Source of the DNA: Streptomyces sp. MMG1533
GTDB taxonomy: Bacteria; Actinomycetota; Actinomycetes; Streptomycetales; Streptomycetaceae
Length of the DNA: 64,000 bases
Reading direction: 5' to 3'
Assembly: GCF_001279775.1 (NCBI RefSeq)
Contig: NZ_LGDG01000223.1
Span: forward strand, 1-64,000
Shown: positions 50,549 through 58,201 of the stretch, in pieces
Layout of the letters: every line of letters starts with the position of its first letter
Position numbering within the stretch: the stretch's first letter is position 1
Translations under genes and position numbers: made by a program
Notes under the pieces: generated by a model
Databases searched by the model: none
What the model was told of the DNA's origin: nothing
Seen by the model: the letters and a program-made list of their open reading frames with translations, nothing else

Positions 50549-52198
50549 TCACGCGAATCCGTGCACGCGCCCTGTGCGCTGCTTCTTCTTCTGCCGCTTC
50601 GCCCAATCCGGCGAGGCCAGCAACGCCCTGCGGGCCATATCTGCCAGCTGCATCCCGGCAAAGCCGTCGACCTTCTTCGGGGACTCACGCGACTCCTTGC
50701 CGAACGACACACCCCACTTGTTGGGGCGGCGGCGGGCGTTGCCCACATGCCGCTTCAGCATCTGGTCGCCGGTCTGCAGGATCTTCCGGTCGACGATGGC
50801 CTGCACCAGCGCCTCGGTAGCTTTCGTCAACTCCTGCTGGTGGCCGCGCATGTCGTAGCCGATCACAGACCGGGCAGACGCCTTCACCAGCAACTCATCG
50901 CGGTACGTTTCGCCCCACTCGTCGATGTACGACTCCCACAGCTTGACGTCCGCGAAGAACGCCCGGACCTGGAACCGGCCGAACGCGTTCGCCACCAGAT
51001 CCGACACCTGCTTACGGTCGACCTCCCAGCCCTTTGCCAGCGGACCATCCGGGCGCTCCCACATCCCAAGCGGCTGCACGAGCCGATCAGAGATGCGCAT
51101 CGCAATCAACACGGTTGCGTCGTCCGACTTGCCACCGTCAAAGCCGAGCGTGATCTCGTCGCCGTCCTGGAGCCGCTCGTCCGTCAGGCACTTCGCCCAC
51201 TCCCCTGGGTCCAAGAGAGCGTCCTCGGCGGCGACCGGCTGGTTAAGCCAGTACCGGCGTGAATCCGACGGAGACGACTGGGGATCCCAGATCTCGGCAA
51301 TGATGCCGTCCAGATCCATCCAGGCAGCCGCCGGCCCGTAAGCCTCCTTGAGGCCAGCCAGCAGGGCGTCACGGTCGGCAAGGTCGACGCCGTCCGTGGC
51401 CTGCCGGTGGTCGAAGAGCAGGCCCGCGGCGTCCGCGTCCCGCACCCGGCCTTCCCTGATGGCCTTGAAGTAGGTGTGTGTCGCCTCCGCCACCGAGTCC
51501 TGTCCGGGCTCGTACATCGTCGACGTCTCGAGGCACCACGGTTCGGCTTCCTTACGCTTCCGCAGGTTGCGTCGCACCGTGCCATGCATACGCCGCAGTT
51601 CGGGCAGCACATACAGGTGAGTCTCGTCGAAGACCGCAAAGGTCTCCTTGCCGCCGTCCTTCGCAGCTGACGACGCCGTCGACGGAGTGATCTCGCCCCG
51701 CTGGTGGTGCAGGATGATCCGGCTCGACGACTGCGCCGACTTGCCGATATCGATACCCGGAAAGTCGTCGCCGTGATGCTCGATCAGGTACTCGAGCATC
51801 GTTGACACGTTGTCGTAGGTGTTGCCGGACTGCCCTTCCTCCGTGGCCAGGCAGCGAATGAACGGCGACTTCACCGGCCGCCCGACCGGTTCACCGTCCG
51901 CGTCCCAGCCGTCGAAACGGACCGGGAAGAGGGCCTCCGAGCACACCAGCATCCCGGCGATCTCAGACTTGGCGCGCCCTTTCGCCCGCGACAGGAACGC
52001 CCGCCGGTACATGCGTCGACCAGTTTCCGGGTCGATCCGGTAGGCCTTGACGATGAACGCGTAGAACTCGTCGTCCAACTCGATCGGCTCGCCCACCACG
52101 TCGCCAGGACCATGGCAGAGGAACTCTTCGATGTGCTCCACGATGTGGTGACCGAGAGAAGGGAACTCGCCGTCGTACTGGGGTCCGCGCCACGGCAT
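50549..52198 (-). CDS. terminase large subunit
   Basis: A 549-residue packaging ATPase-nuclease. The Walker B motif TFAVFDET lies near residues 187-193; the first nucleotide-binding loop is atypical (SRAKGRAKSE, 70-79), as in many phiC31/HK97-type terminases. The C-terminal nuclease domain has LGFDGGKSDDATV with a metal-binding Asp and FFADVKLWESYIDEWG. Direction and order (TerS, TerL, portal) are standard. The 9-bp gap after TerS indicates one transcript. Confidence 0.9.
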   Translation of the reverse strand: MPWRGPQYDGEFPSLGHHIVEHIEEFLCHGPGDVVGEPIELDDEFYAFIVKAYRIDPETGRRMYRRAFLSRAKGRAKSEIAGMLVCSEALFPVRFDGWDADGEPVGRPVKSPFIRCLATEEGQSGNTYDNVSTMLEYLIEHHGDDFPGIDIGKSAQSSSRIILHHQRGEITPSTASSAAKDGGKETFAVFDETHLYVLPELRRMHGTVRRNLRKRKEAEPWCLETSTMYEPGQDSVAEATHTYFKAIREGRVRDADAAGLLFDHRQATDGVDLADRDALLAGLKEAYGPAAAWMDLDGIIAEIWDPQSSPSDSRRYWLNQPVAAEDALLDPGEWAKCLTDERLQDGDEITLGFDGGKSDDATVLIAMRISDRLVQPLGMWERPDGPLAKGWEVDRKQVSDLVANAFGRFQVRAFFADVKLWESYIDEWGETYRDELLVKASARSVIGYDMRGHQQELTKATEALVQAIVDRKILQTGDQMLKRHVGNARRRPNKWGVSFGKESRESPKKVDGFAGMQLADMARRALLASPDWAKRQKKKQRTGRVHGFA

Positions 52199-52206
52199 GG
52201 CACCCC

Positions 52207-52665
52207 CTACACGGCATCCTCCGACACGATCCGCAGGTTCTTCCGCCGGTCCGACGTCGACCGTGGCGTTTCAGGCTGCCCCTGCTTGTCGGCGGGAGTC
52301 TCGATCTTCAGCTTCAGGCGCATCCGGTCTTCCGGTGTCGCCCCGTATTTCGCAGCCCTCAGCCGGACTTCGGACGCAAATTCCCAACGCCCCTTGGTCC
52401 ACATGACGTGGTGCAGAAGCGCCGTGTCCAAGAGGAAATCCCAGTCGGTGTCGATGAAGACCTGCGCCTGTGCCGAGCGCCGCCACGTCTCCCACCACTG
52501 CACTGTCCGCGGATGCCACGACTCCTGATCCGGCAGAACCCCCTCGGGGAGCTCCGGGCCACGGACCTCGTCATCGCCCTCCACCCGATGAAGCTCGGCA
52601 TCCCGAGCCTTCGAATCCCGGGCGCGTGAACGCGTCGCCTTCGGCGCCATCCCACGACCAGCCAT
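52207..52665 (-). CDS. terminase small subunit
   Basis: A 152-residue protein with a basic N-terminus (MAGRGMAPKATRSRARDSK), a Trp-rich helical core (PRTVQWWETWRRSAQAQVF) and a charged C-terminus ending RIVSEDAV, matching the phiC31-type small terminase family that recognises the packaging site. ATG at 52665 fits the GAGGGGG ribosome site; GTG nine bases earlier overlaps it. Lies directly before terL. Confidence 0.82.
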   Translation of the reverse strand: MAGRGMAPKATRSRARDSKARDAELHRVEGDDEVRGPELPEGVLPDQESWHPRTVQWWETWRRSAQAQVFIDTDWDFLLDTALLHHVMWTKGRWEFASEVRLRAAKYGATPEDRMRLKLKIETPADKQGQPETPRSTSDRRKNLRIVSEDAV

Positions 52666-52678
52666 CAGGGGCACCCCC

Positions 52679-53281
52679 TCACAGCAAGTCGTCGATCACC
52701 CGCGTCAGATCGGCCAGCTTCGACGGAGCGTCCTCGAACGGCTGCCTCGTCACGGTGATGTAGCGGCCACGGTCGTACACCTCGACCGACGAGTCCCCGC
52801 GGCGGATCCGGCGCCCCCGGCCCACCGATCCGAAGCCCCAAATGTGCAGGCCCGTCCCGGACGGCGAAACCTCGATGTACGTCTCCGGCAGCCCGTCCAC
52901 GATGCGCCGGGCCCACGGGCGCAACTCGCCGTCAAGCAGCGCATGGTCAAGGTCGATGCACACGAGCCGATCCGCCCAGCTGAGCACGAAACCCACGCCA
53001 ACACCCGCCGATGAACGGCAGACCTTGCTGTAGCTGCTCCACGTCTCCGGATCCGTCGACGACGCAGGCCGGACCTTCGGGCCCACAACCGAGAGCGGCA
53101 CCTTGCGATCGGTGTGCCGCACCCATTGCTTGCGCCGCGTCATCGCAGACGGAAGGGGATCAGCCTTGCGCCGGCCTGCACGATGGGCAGCCATGCGACA
53201 GCGGCCGGAGCAGAAACGCGCGTTGTGCGCATGCCTGGCAGCAAGGTGCTCCCGGCAGTGCTCGCAGCGCTTCGTCTTCAT
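52679..53281 (-). CDS. stand-alone primase-polymerase (prim-pol) domain with zinc finger
   Basis: A 200-residue protein. Residues 6-28 form a C-x2-C...C-x3-C zinc finger (CEHC, FCSGRC). Residues about 75-185 are a small archaeo-eukaryotic primase-type core: VCIDLD (Asp110, Asp112), SPSGTGLHIWG (His146), and VEVYDRGRYITVT (Glu168). This is the bifunctional primase/polymerase signature, but no helicase or further polymerase domain is present. It may prime DNA or regulate packaging; its position next to terS is unusual for a replication gene. Confidence 0.75.
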   Translation of the reverse strand: MKTKRCEHCREHLAARHAHNARFCSGRCRMAAHRAGRRKADPLPSAMTRRKQWVRHTDRKVPLSVVGPKVRPASSTDPETWSSYSKVCRSSAGVGVGFVLSWADRLVCIDLDHALLDGELRPWARRIVDGLPETYIEVSPSGTGLHIWGFGSVGRGRRIRRGDSSVEVYDRGRYITVTRQPFEDAPSKLADLTRVIDDLL

Positions 53282-53539
53282 GCCCCCATCATAGCGGAGT
53301 GCGTGACGGCAATACCTATTCTGAGCTGCGCTGATGCAGTCTCGTGACGGTCAGACGAGCTGGCCGGCCCGCACGGCCGCCGCGCACGCCCCGCACATCG
53401 CCGCAGGTCAGAGCTTGATCATCAGATCCCCAGAGTCACGCGCACCGCGGCAAGCTAACGTGCCCGATCGCCAGGATTTAGATGATCTTGGGGGTGCCCC
53501 CAGGGTGATCTTGCCGTCGTGATCTTCGAGTCGCCCCGG

Positions 53540-53851
53540 TCAGTTGATCAACCCAGGGTGCGGCTCGGCCGGCCGAGCCCTGGCGGGCTTGGCGTGGGCC
53601 GCGGCCGACGCCTCGCGCCCCGTCTTCTGGTCGTGGTGCCACTGACACAGGGACCACAGGTTCTCGTCGCTGTGGTCGTCCACGCCCTGAGCGGCGCCGA
53701 CCTTGTGGTCCACCTGGTTGGCTGGCTCCCCGCACGGGCCACCGGTCGAGAGCGGCCACCGGCAGCGCCACCCGTCGCGCTTCAGGATCCGGGTACGGAT
53801 GCGGGCCCAGCCCTTGGGGAGCGGGGCTGCACGCCGGCCCTGGCTGGCCAT
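53540..53851 (-). CDS. HNH endonuclease, packaging-associated
   Basis: A 103-residue HNH protein: RILKRDGWRCRWPLSTGGPCGEPANQVDHKVGAA, then NLWSLCQWHHDQKTGREA, with the zinc Cys and the catalytic His in VDHK. In HK97-like phages an HNH protein beside the terminase is needed for cos cleavage and packaging. ATG at 53851 overlaps the previous stop (TGATG). The 258-bp gap to the prim-pol gene shows no gene. Confidence 0.8.
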   Translation of the reverse strand: MASQGRRAAPLPKGWARIRTRILKRDGWRCRWPLSTGGPCGEPANQVDHKVGAAQGVDDHSDENLWSLCQWHHDQKTGREASAAAHAKPARARPAEPHPGLIN

Positions 53852-54111
53852 CAGTTGCCCTTGGCGTGGCGCATGGCTTCCTCTCCTGGCGCGTGGCCAG
53901 GACGCGCGCCAGTCGCACGTTGGTGGAGGTTGGAGCAAAGCCCCTTCACGATTCCCGGGCCGACGTGCTTGCTCAGCTCGGTAACGCACCGGTCGAAGTC
54001 GCCCGGAACGCCCCATTGGATCTTGGCCGCCCCTGCGCCCTCGGCCCAGTAGCGCATCAGGCGCTCAGTGGCAGAGGCATCCTTGGGGCTGGCTTCTCGT
54101 CCTGCGACCAT
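53851..54111 (-). CDS. hypothetical phage protein
   Basis: An 86-residue protein with TERLMRYWAEGAGAAKIQWG, GDFDRCVTELSKHV and GLCSNLHQRATGARPGH, a pattern I recall from many Streptomyces phages without known function. It starts at 54111 or, with TGATG overlap, at 54057, which would drop 18 residues that look conserved. It lies in the HNH gene cluster and may be a DNA-binding accessory. Confidence 0.65.
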   Translation of the reverse strand: MVAGREASPKDASATERLMRYWAEGAGAAKIQWGVPGDFDRCVTELSKHVGPGIVKGLCSNLHQRATGARPGHAPGEEAMRHAKGN

Positions 54112-54917
54112 GCGGCTTCATCTCGCTTCCATTCAGCTACGAGCTTGGCGCCCTTCGCGAGGTTGCATCCCTGGCAGGCGGGGAGGACGTTGCCAATGGC
54201 GTGCCGGCCGCCGCGGGACAAGGGGACGACGTGGTCCATGTGGAGGCCGCCCTGGTTCCCGCCGCAGTAGGCGCAGCGGTGGCGGTAGTGGCGGACGAGC
54301 TTGCGCCATTCACGGCTGTCGACGCCGACGCTGTCGGGGTTGAGCTTCTCCCATGCACGCCGCGCCGCCTTGTACTGGGCGGCGATCGCTCGCCGTAGTT
54401 CCGGGTTGGCGCGGCCCCACGCAACGGCTGCGGCGACTCGCTGCGGCCGGTAGCGGGCGTAGGAGACGCGCCTGCTGCAGAGGCGGGAGCAAAACACGGA
54501 GGTGGACTGCTTGGGCGTGAAGACGGTGCCGCAGCGTTCGCATGGGCGCGGCGTGAGATCGGCGTACACGATGGCCCGCCGTGCGCGATGCCGATTGCCG
54601 CAGTCTGGGGTGCAGTACTTCTGGTCGGTGCGCCAGGCTTTGAAGGTGGCGTCGCAGCCGAAGCAGGCGCGCTCGGGTTCGGCTTCCTTCTGCCTGGCTG
54701 CGTAGAGCCTGTTGTAGCGGAGTCCGTTGCAGGAGCGTGAGCAGCAGAGGGAGTCGCGGCGCTTCGGCGTGTAGATGGTCCCGCAGATGTCGCATGGCCG
54801 TTCGGGCAAGACGCCGAGGGGCTCGCGCTTGGGGCAGGTCTTGCAGCGCCGGGCGTTGCGGTGGAGAGCGGAGATGTCGGCGCCGCAGCGGTCGCAGGCG
54901 CGTGTAGCGTTGGTCAT
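54057..54917 (-). CDS. multi-zinc-ribbon HNH endonuclease
   Basis: A 286-residue protein with four zinc-ribbon-like modules in tandem (CDRCG...CKTC; CDICG...CCSRSC; CFGC...YCTPDC; CERCG...FCSRLC) over residues 8-145, then a C-terminal HNH nuclease: CAYCGG, MDHVVPLSRGG with catalytic His, and NVLPACQGCN. The ribbon array probably reads DNA sequence and the HNH part cuts, as in homing endonucleases. It precedes two more genes of the same cluster. Confidence 0.82.
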   Translation of the reverse strand: MTNATRACDRCGADISALHRNARRCKTCPKREPLGVLPERPCDICGTIYTPKRRDSLCCSRSCNGLRYNRLYAARQKEAEPERACFGCDATFKAWRTDQKYCTPDCGNRHRARRAIVYADLTPRPCERCGTVFTPKQSTSVFCSRLCSRRVSYARYRPQRVAAAVAWGRANPELRRAIAAQYKAARRAWEKLNPDSVGVDSREWRKLVRHYRHRCAYCGGNQGGLHMDHVVPLSRGGRHAIGNVLPACQGCNLAKGAKLVAEWKRDEAAWSQDEKPAPRMPLPLSA

Positions 54918-54979
54918 GTCGGTCCTGTCGCTTCAGGGTCGGCCACGCCCCGGGGATGTTCGTAGCATCCGCCGGGGTC

Positions 54980-55195
54980 CTACTTGTTCAACGCTCCAGT
55001 CTGGTCTGCCAGTTCCTCTGGCGGGTCGATGCGTTGGATGCTCGCCCCTTGTCCGGACGGGATGGCGAGGCAGACGCCTTCGGTGTCGGCGAGGACGGCC
55101 CAGCTGCCTTGAATGGTGAGGGTGATGTCGTCGCCTTCGATGAGGACGTCGTCGCGCTTCTGTCCGCGCGGGTGGATGACGAGGTAAGCCGGCAT
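54980..55195 (-). CDS. small hypothetical protein
   Basis: A 71-residue protein, beta-rich (YLVIHPRGQKRDDVLIEGDDITLTI) with a single Cys and an acidic end. It starts at 55195, overlapping the next gene upstream by one base, so the block 55682 to 54980 is translated as one unit. Not recognised. Confidence 0.6.
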   Translation of the reverse strand: MPAYLVIHPRGQKRDDVLIEGDDITLTIQGSWAVLADTEGVCLAIPSGQGASIQRIDPPEELADQTGALNK

Positions 55196-55401
55196 CAGTC
55201 TCGCCTCAGCGTTTCACGGAGGACATCGCCGATTTCCAGGAGCGCCTGTACTGCGGCGATGGTGGCGGTTGCCTGCACCTTGGCAGCGTTGGCCATGACG
55301 ATGTCGGTGGGGATACGGCCGGTCGGCAGTCCGTTGAGTTCGGCGGCGGCCTGGCCGAGGGTCTTCTCGGCGAGCTGCCGGTAGCTGGGTACGCCGGTCA
55401 T
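55195..55401 (-). CDS. small hypothetical protein
   Basis: A 68-residue helical protein (SYRQLAEKTLGQAAAELNGL ... IAAVQALLEIGDVLRETLRRD). Its start overlaps the stop of the 93-aa gene upstream (TGATG junction). No family recognised; small helical proteins of this type occur in accessory parts of actinophages. Confidence 0.6.
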   Translation of the reverse strand: MTGVPSYRQLAEKTLGQAAAELNGLPTGRIPTDIVMANAAKVQATATIAAVQALLEIGDVLRETLRRD

Positions 55402-55682
55402 CAGCCTTCCACCACCTTGCGGAAGGGCACGACGGGCGCGAGGAAGATGCCGTGCTCATCCCAGTAGTGGATCTCGCTGACCTCAGGCTGCCCGTCCTCG
55501 CGCCGCACCACGACTTCCATGGTCGCGGCCTGCTTTGGCGCGCCGTCCATCTGCATGTCGAGGATGGTCACGCCGTCGACTGGGCTGGGTCGACGTCCGG
55601 TCTCGCGGCCGTTGAGCTTGGGGCGGATCGCTTCGAAGTCGTCGAGGAGTTCGTTAGCGACGTGCAGTTCGACGGTAGCCAT
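55401..55682 (-). CDS. small hypothetical protein
   Basis: A 93-residue protein with alpha/beta pattern (ATVELHVANELLDDFEAIRPKL, VTILDMQMDG, EVSEIHYWDEHGIFLAPVVPFRKV). The ATG is preceded by CCCAGGAGCCCGCGCC, the clearest example of the repeated start-associated sequence. Not recognised. Confidence 0.62.
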   Translation of the reverse strand: MATVELHVANELLDDFEAIRPKLNGRETGRRPSPVDGVTILDMQMDGAPKQAATMEVVVRREDGQPEVSEIHYWDEHGIFLAPVVPFRKVVEG

Positions 55683-55699
55683 GGCGCGGGCTCCTGGGT

Positions 55700-55906
55700 C
55701 TAGCCGATGAGGACGTGTTCGTGGGCTGCGATCGCAGCGAGGAGGTCGGCGACGGTCGGTGTGGCGTTCTCGTCGTACTTGGGGTCCCAGTTGCCGAGTT
55801 CGTAGCCGTGGCAGCTCGGGCAGCGCAGGGAGAGGATGGCGCTGCTGCCGTCGGTGTAGGGCTCGGCGTGGAGGGTGAAGTCCTTGGGGTCCGCCGGGTG
55901 GTTCAT
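55700..55906 (-). CDS. small zinc-ribbon-like protein
   Basis: A 68-residue protein with a CPSCHGYELGNW motif after beta strands (AILSLRCPSC), likely a half zinc ribbon, and a C-terminal helix (TVADLLAAIAAHEHVLIG). This pattern is common in Streptomyces phage proteins. The ATG follows CGGAGCCCGCGCC, again the start-associated sequence. Function unknown. Confidence 0.62.
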   Translation of the reverse strand: MNHPADPKDFTLHAEPYTDGSSAILSLRCPSCHGYELGNWDPKYDENATPTVADLLAAIAAHEHVLIG

Positions 55907-55924
55907 GGCGCGGGCTCCGTGAGG

Positions 55925-56206
55925 TCAGGTGATGCGGTGTCCGGCGGCGTCGTAGTAGTCGATGCCACCGAGTTCGATGCGGTCGCCTGTGAGCGTGAAA
56001 TAGGGGCTCATGGTGGTGGCTTCGGGCGGCGCGTCCGGTGCCAGCCAGGTGAGGATGACGTGTTCGCCGTCGCGCCGTCGGGATAGCTCGCGGCCGGGCA
56101 GTAGGTGCTGGTGCTTGTTGAAGTCGGCTTCCAGTTCTGAGTTGACCGCCAGCTCGACGCGCGTTTCGACCAGGGCCGCCTTGAACTTGTCGCTGACGGG
56201 TTCCAT
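55925..56206 (-). CDS. hypothetical protein
   Basis: A 93-residue protein: helical N-terminal half (VSDKFKAALVETRVELAVNSELEADFNKHQHLLPG) and beta-rich C-terminal half (EHVILTWLAPDAPPEATT, YFTLTGDRIELGGIDYYD). ATG at 56206 with GGAAGGCCCGCACCC leader, a variant of the start-associated sequence; the long upstream frame is non-coding. Not recognised. Confidence 0.6.
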   Translation of the reverse strand: MEPVSDKFKAALVETRVELAVNSELEADFNKHQHLLPGRELSRRRDGEHVILTWLAPDAPPEATTMSPYFTLTGDRIELGGIDYYDAAGHRIT

Positions 56207-56228
56207 GGGTGCGGGCCTTCCGTGGAGA

Positions 56229-56444
56229 TCAGGTGTCGAGTCGCTCGACGGTCGCCCCGCACATCGGATGCTCGGGCAGCCGGTCGGCGAGGAGTCCGTC
56301 GATGCTGACGGCGATGGTGCAGATGTTGATTTCGTCGGGGTGGTGGACACAGACGAAGCCGTCGGCGAACTCGGCACCGTGCCAGATGCGGCCGTCGGTG
56401 AGACGTAGGCGGAACGGGCGCGACCAGTCGTCGGGGTCAGCCAC
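56229..56444 (-). CDS. small hypothetical protein
   Basis: A 71-residue protein (PFRLRLTDGRIWHGAEFADGFVCVHHPDEINICTIAVSIDGLLADRLPEHPMCGATV), a mini beta domain seen in other Streptomyces phage accessory regions. GTG at 56444 is used because it lies directly at the end of the methyltransferase gene. Function unknown. Confidence 0.6.
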   Translation of the reverse strand: MADPDDWSRPFRLRLTDGRIWHGAEFADGFVCVHHPDEINICTIAVSIDGLLADRLPEHPMCGATVERLDT

Positions 56445-56976
56445 GGTTCCACCACCAGACGCCGAGCGTCGATCCGCGAAGGCTGTCGACCTGCCCGCCG
56501 AGTCCGCCAAGCACGGCGTCCATGCCGTCGGCGTCCCATTGATGCACGTGCTCTTCGTGCGGGTTGCCGTCGACTTCGCCCTGCACGCTCTCGACGATGG
56601 GCACGGAGACGAGGATGTTCCACGCTCCGGCGGCGACGATGCGTTCGAGGAGGGCGACGGCGTCCTCGCGCGGCATGTGCTCGAGAACGTCGCCCGCGAT
56701 GACGAGGTCCCGGTAGAAGAGATGGTCGGCGCTCTCGCGGACGTCTTCGACGTGGATCTCGTCGTACATCGTCCGCGTCTTCGTGGACTTGAGCTTGTAC
56801 TTGGTGATGTACGGCTTGTGGATCTCTACCGCTGTCCACCACACGCCCTCGTGTACGGGCCGGAAGAGTTTGGCGTAGGTGCCTTCGCCGGGCCCGACAT
56901 CGGTGACCGTGTTCGGCAGGTGGCGCTTGAACCACTCGAGGGACCAGTCCTTGCCCTCGGTGTCACTGGTGGGCAT
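56437..56976 (-). CDS. SAM-dependent methyltransferase-like protein
   Basis: A 179-residue protein with a Rossmann-type SAM site: TVTDVGPGEGTYAKLF (motif I, about 20-35), an acidic VEIH at motif II, and DLVIAGDVLEHMPREDAVALLERI (motif IV region). The family resembles small class I methyltransferases encoded near phage sugar genes. ATG at 56976 lies 4 bases after the stop of a 22-codon glycosyltransferase remnant, so the two may share history. Target unknown. Confidence 0.75.
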   Translation of the reverse strand: MPTSDTEGKDWSLEWFKRHLPNTVTDVGPGEGTYAKLFRPVHEGVWWTAVEIHKPYITKYKLKSTKTRTMYDEIHVEDVRESADHLFYRDLVIAGDVLEHMPREDAVALLERIVAAGAWNILVSVPIVESVQGEVDGNPHEEHVHQWDADGMDAVLGGLGGQVDSLRGSTLGVWWWNRG

Positions 56977-56980
56977 GAGG

Positions 56981-57049
56981 TCACCTCGCGTTTTCGATGG
57001 TGTGGGGCCGGCCGCGGGTAGGGATGATGACGAGCAGGTCGTCGGCCAT
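56981..57049 (-). pseudogene. 22-codon remnant of a family 2 glycosyltransferase
   Basis: ATG at 57049 follows AGAAGGGCCCGCGCC, a start-associated sequence. The frame reads MADDLLVIIPTRGRPHTIEN then ends TGA. That start is typical of phage GT-A glycosyltransferases, which normally run about 250 residues or more, so most of the gene seems lost and replaced by the methyltransferase frame. It could also now serve as a short leader peptide. Confidence 0.55.
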
Positions 57050-57062
57050 GGCGCGGGCCCTT

Positions 57063-57362
57063 CTAGTAGACGGTGAGTGTTCCGGCCCGGTAGACGGGCG
57101 CTTCGGTTCCGGCGGCCCAGGCCAGCCACACCCGGTACTCGCCTGCCTCCAGGGTGGTGGCGCCGCCGGATGGGCCGATGAGGATGCGGGCGTGCGGTGA
57201 CGCCCACTCCCCTGTCATCCAGTCCGCCACCTCCGGGTTGCCGGTCACGCTGGCGGGCAGGAACGCGAACTTGGGCGGAGCTGCGGCGTTCACGGTGCTG
57301 CCGGCCGCCCGCGACGTCGCGGTGACCCGGATGTATTCGGTGCTTGAGGCGGCTATCTCCAT
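57063..57362 (-). CDS. small structural-type protein
   Basis: A 99-residue beta-rich protein (EIAASSTEYIRVTATSRAAGSTV ... LEAGEYRVWLAWAAGTEAPVYRAGTLTVY), resembling an immunoglobulin-like module found near tail fibres. ATG at 57362 lies inside the end of the preceding fibre gene (10-bp overlap). Probably part of the adsorption module. Confidence 0.65.
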   Translation of the reverse strand: MEIAASSTEYIRVTATSRAAGSTVNAAAPPKFAFLPASVTGNPEVADWMTGEWASPHARILIGPSGGATTLEAGEYRVWLAWAAGTEAPVYRAGTLTVY

Positions 57363-58189
57363 GGCGTGCTCACCGCCCAACCGGCCGTCGGGCGGCCGAC
57401 CCGGAAGTCAACGTCGGAGTGGTCCGCGCCCGCGGTGTCGGCGGTCAGGTCGGCGTCTGCGGTGAGGGCGGCGTCTGCGTGGGCCGTGAGTGTGACTGTG
57501 GCGGTGAGGCTGTTCTGCGCGGTCAGGTCTGCGGCGGTGACGGTGATTGCTGCCGCTGCTGCGGTGAGCGTGCTGTCGGAGGTGAGCGTCGCAGCCCCGT
57601 TGTAGACGGCGCCGTCGGACAGCGTGTTGACGTTGTCGTATTCGGCGTAGTCCGTGACTCCGGCGTCGCGGTAGCAGAACAGGTCGACGGCGCAGGTGTC
57701 GACGTTGGCCGCAACCCAGGCGGGTGTGGCGAGGGTGCGCCGGTTCGTCCACGTTGAGCCGTCTGGGGATGTGTCCCAGTAGATGTTGGTGCCGTCTTCG
57801 CGGATTCGCAGCCACAGGTGTTGTACGGCGTCGTAGGTGATCTCGACGGCTGCTGCGTCGTAGTAGGAGACGTTGGATTGCATGCGCAGTTTGGCGGTGA
57901 CCGCGTTGTATTTGAAGCCGAGTCCAGTGCCCGCCGTCGCCGATGTGATCATGAAGTTGGCGCCGACGTCCGTGCCCGTGCTCGCCGCGGGCCGAGTGAC
58001 CAGTTTCAGGTAGATGGTGGCCCCGGCCAGGGTCCACGCCCGACCCGTCTGGAAGCCGGCGTACTGCCCGGCTACCAGCGGCACCCGTGCCCGGCCGCCG
58101 GTCTCGGTGACCCCTCCGTAGGAGTCGCCCCAGTTGCCGGAGATCGTGTTGTCGTTGAAATTGTCGACCAGCGTGCTGAGGATCGGCAT
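57353..58189 (-). CDS. lectin-like fibre protein (concanavalin/LamG-type)
   Basis: A 278-residue protein of beta-sandwich type: NFNDNTISGNWGDSYGGVTETGGRARVPL, IYLKLVTRPAASTGTDVGANFMI, LWLRIREDGTNIYWDTSPDGSTW, a pattern of laminin-G/concanavalin-like sugar-binding domains; an Ala/Thr-rich C-terminal part follows (SLTATVTLTAHADAAL). CGGAGGCCCGC precedes its ATG. It probably contributes to host-wall recognition with the 810-aa hydrolase fibre. Confidence 0.75.
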   Translation of the reverse strand: MPILSTLVDNFNDNTISGNWGDSYGGVTETGGRARVPLVAGQYAGFQTGRAWTLAGATIYLKLVTRPAASTGTDVGANFMITSATAGTGLGFKYNAVTAKLRMQSNVSYYDAAAVEITYDAVQHLWLRIREDGTNIYWDTSPDGSTWTNRRTLATPAWVAANVDTCAVDLFCYRDAGVTDYAEYDNVNTLSDGAVYNGAATLTSDSTLTAAAAAITVTAADLTAQNSLTATVTLTAHADAALTADADLTADTAGADHSDVDFRVGRPTAGWAVSTPWR

Positions 58190-58201
58190 GCGGGCCTCCG
58201 G

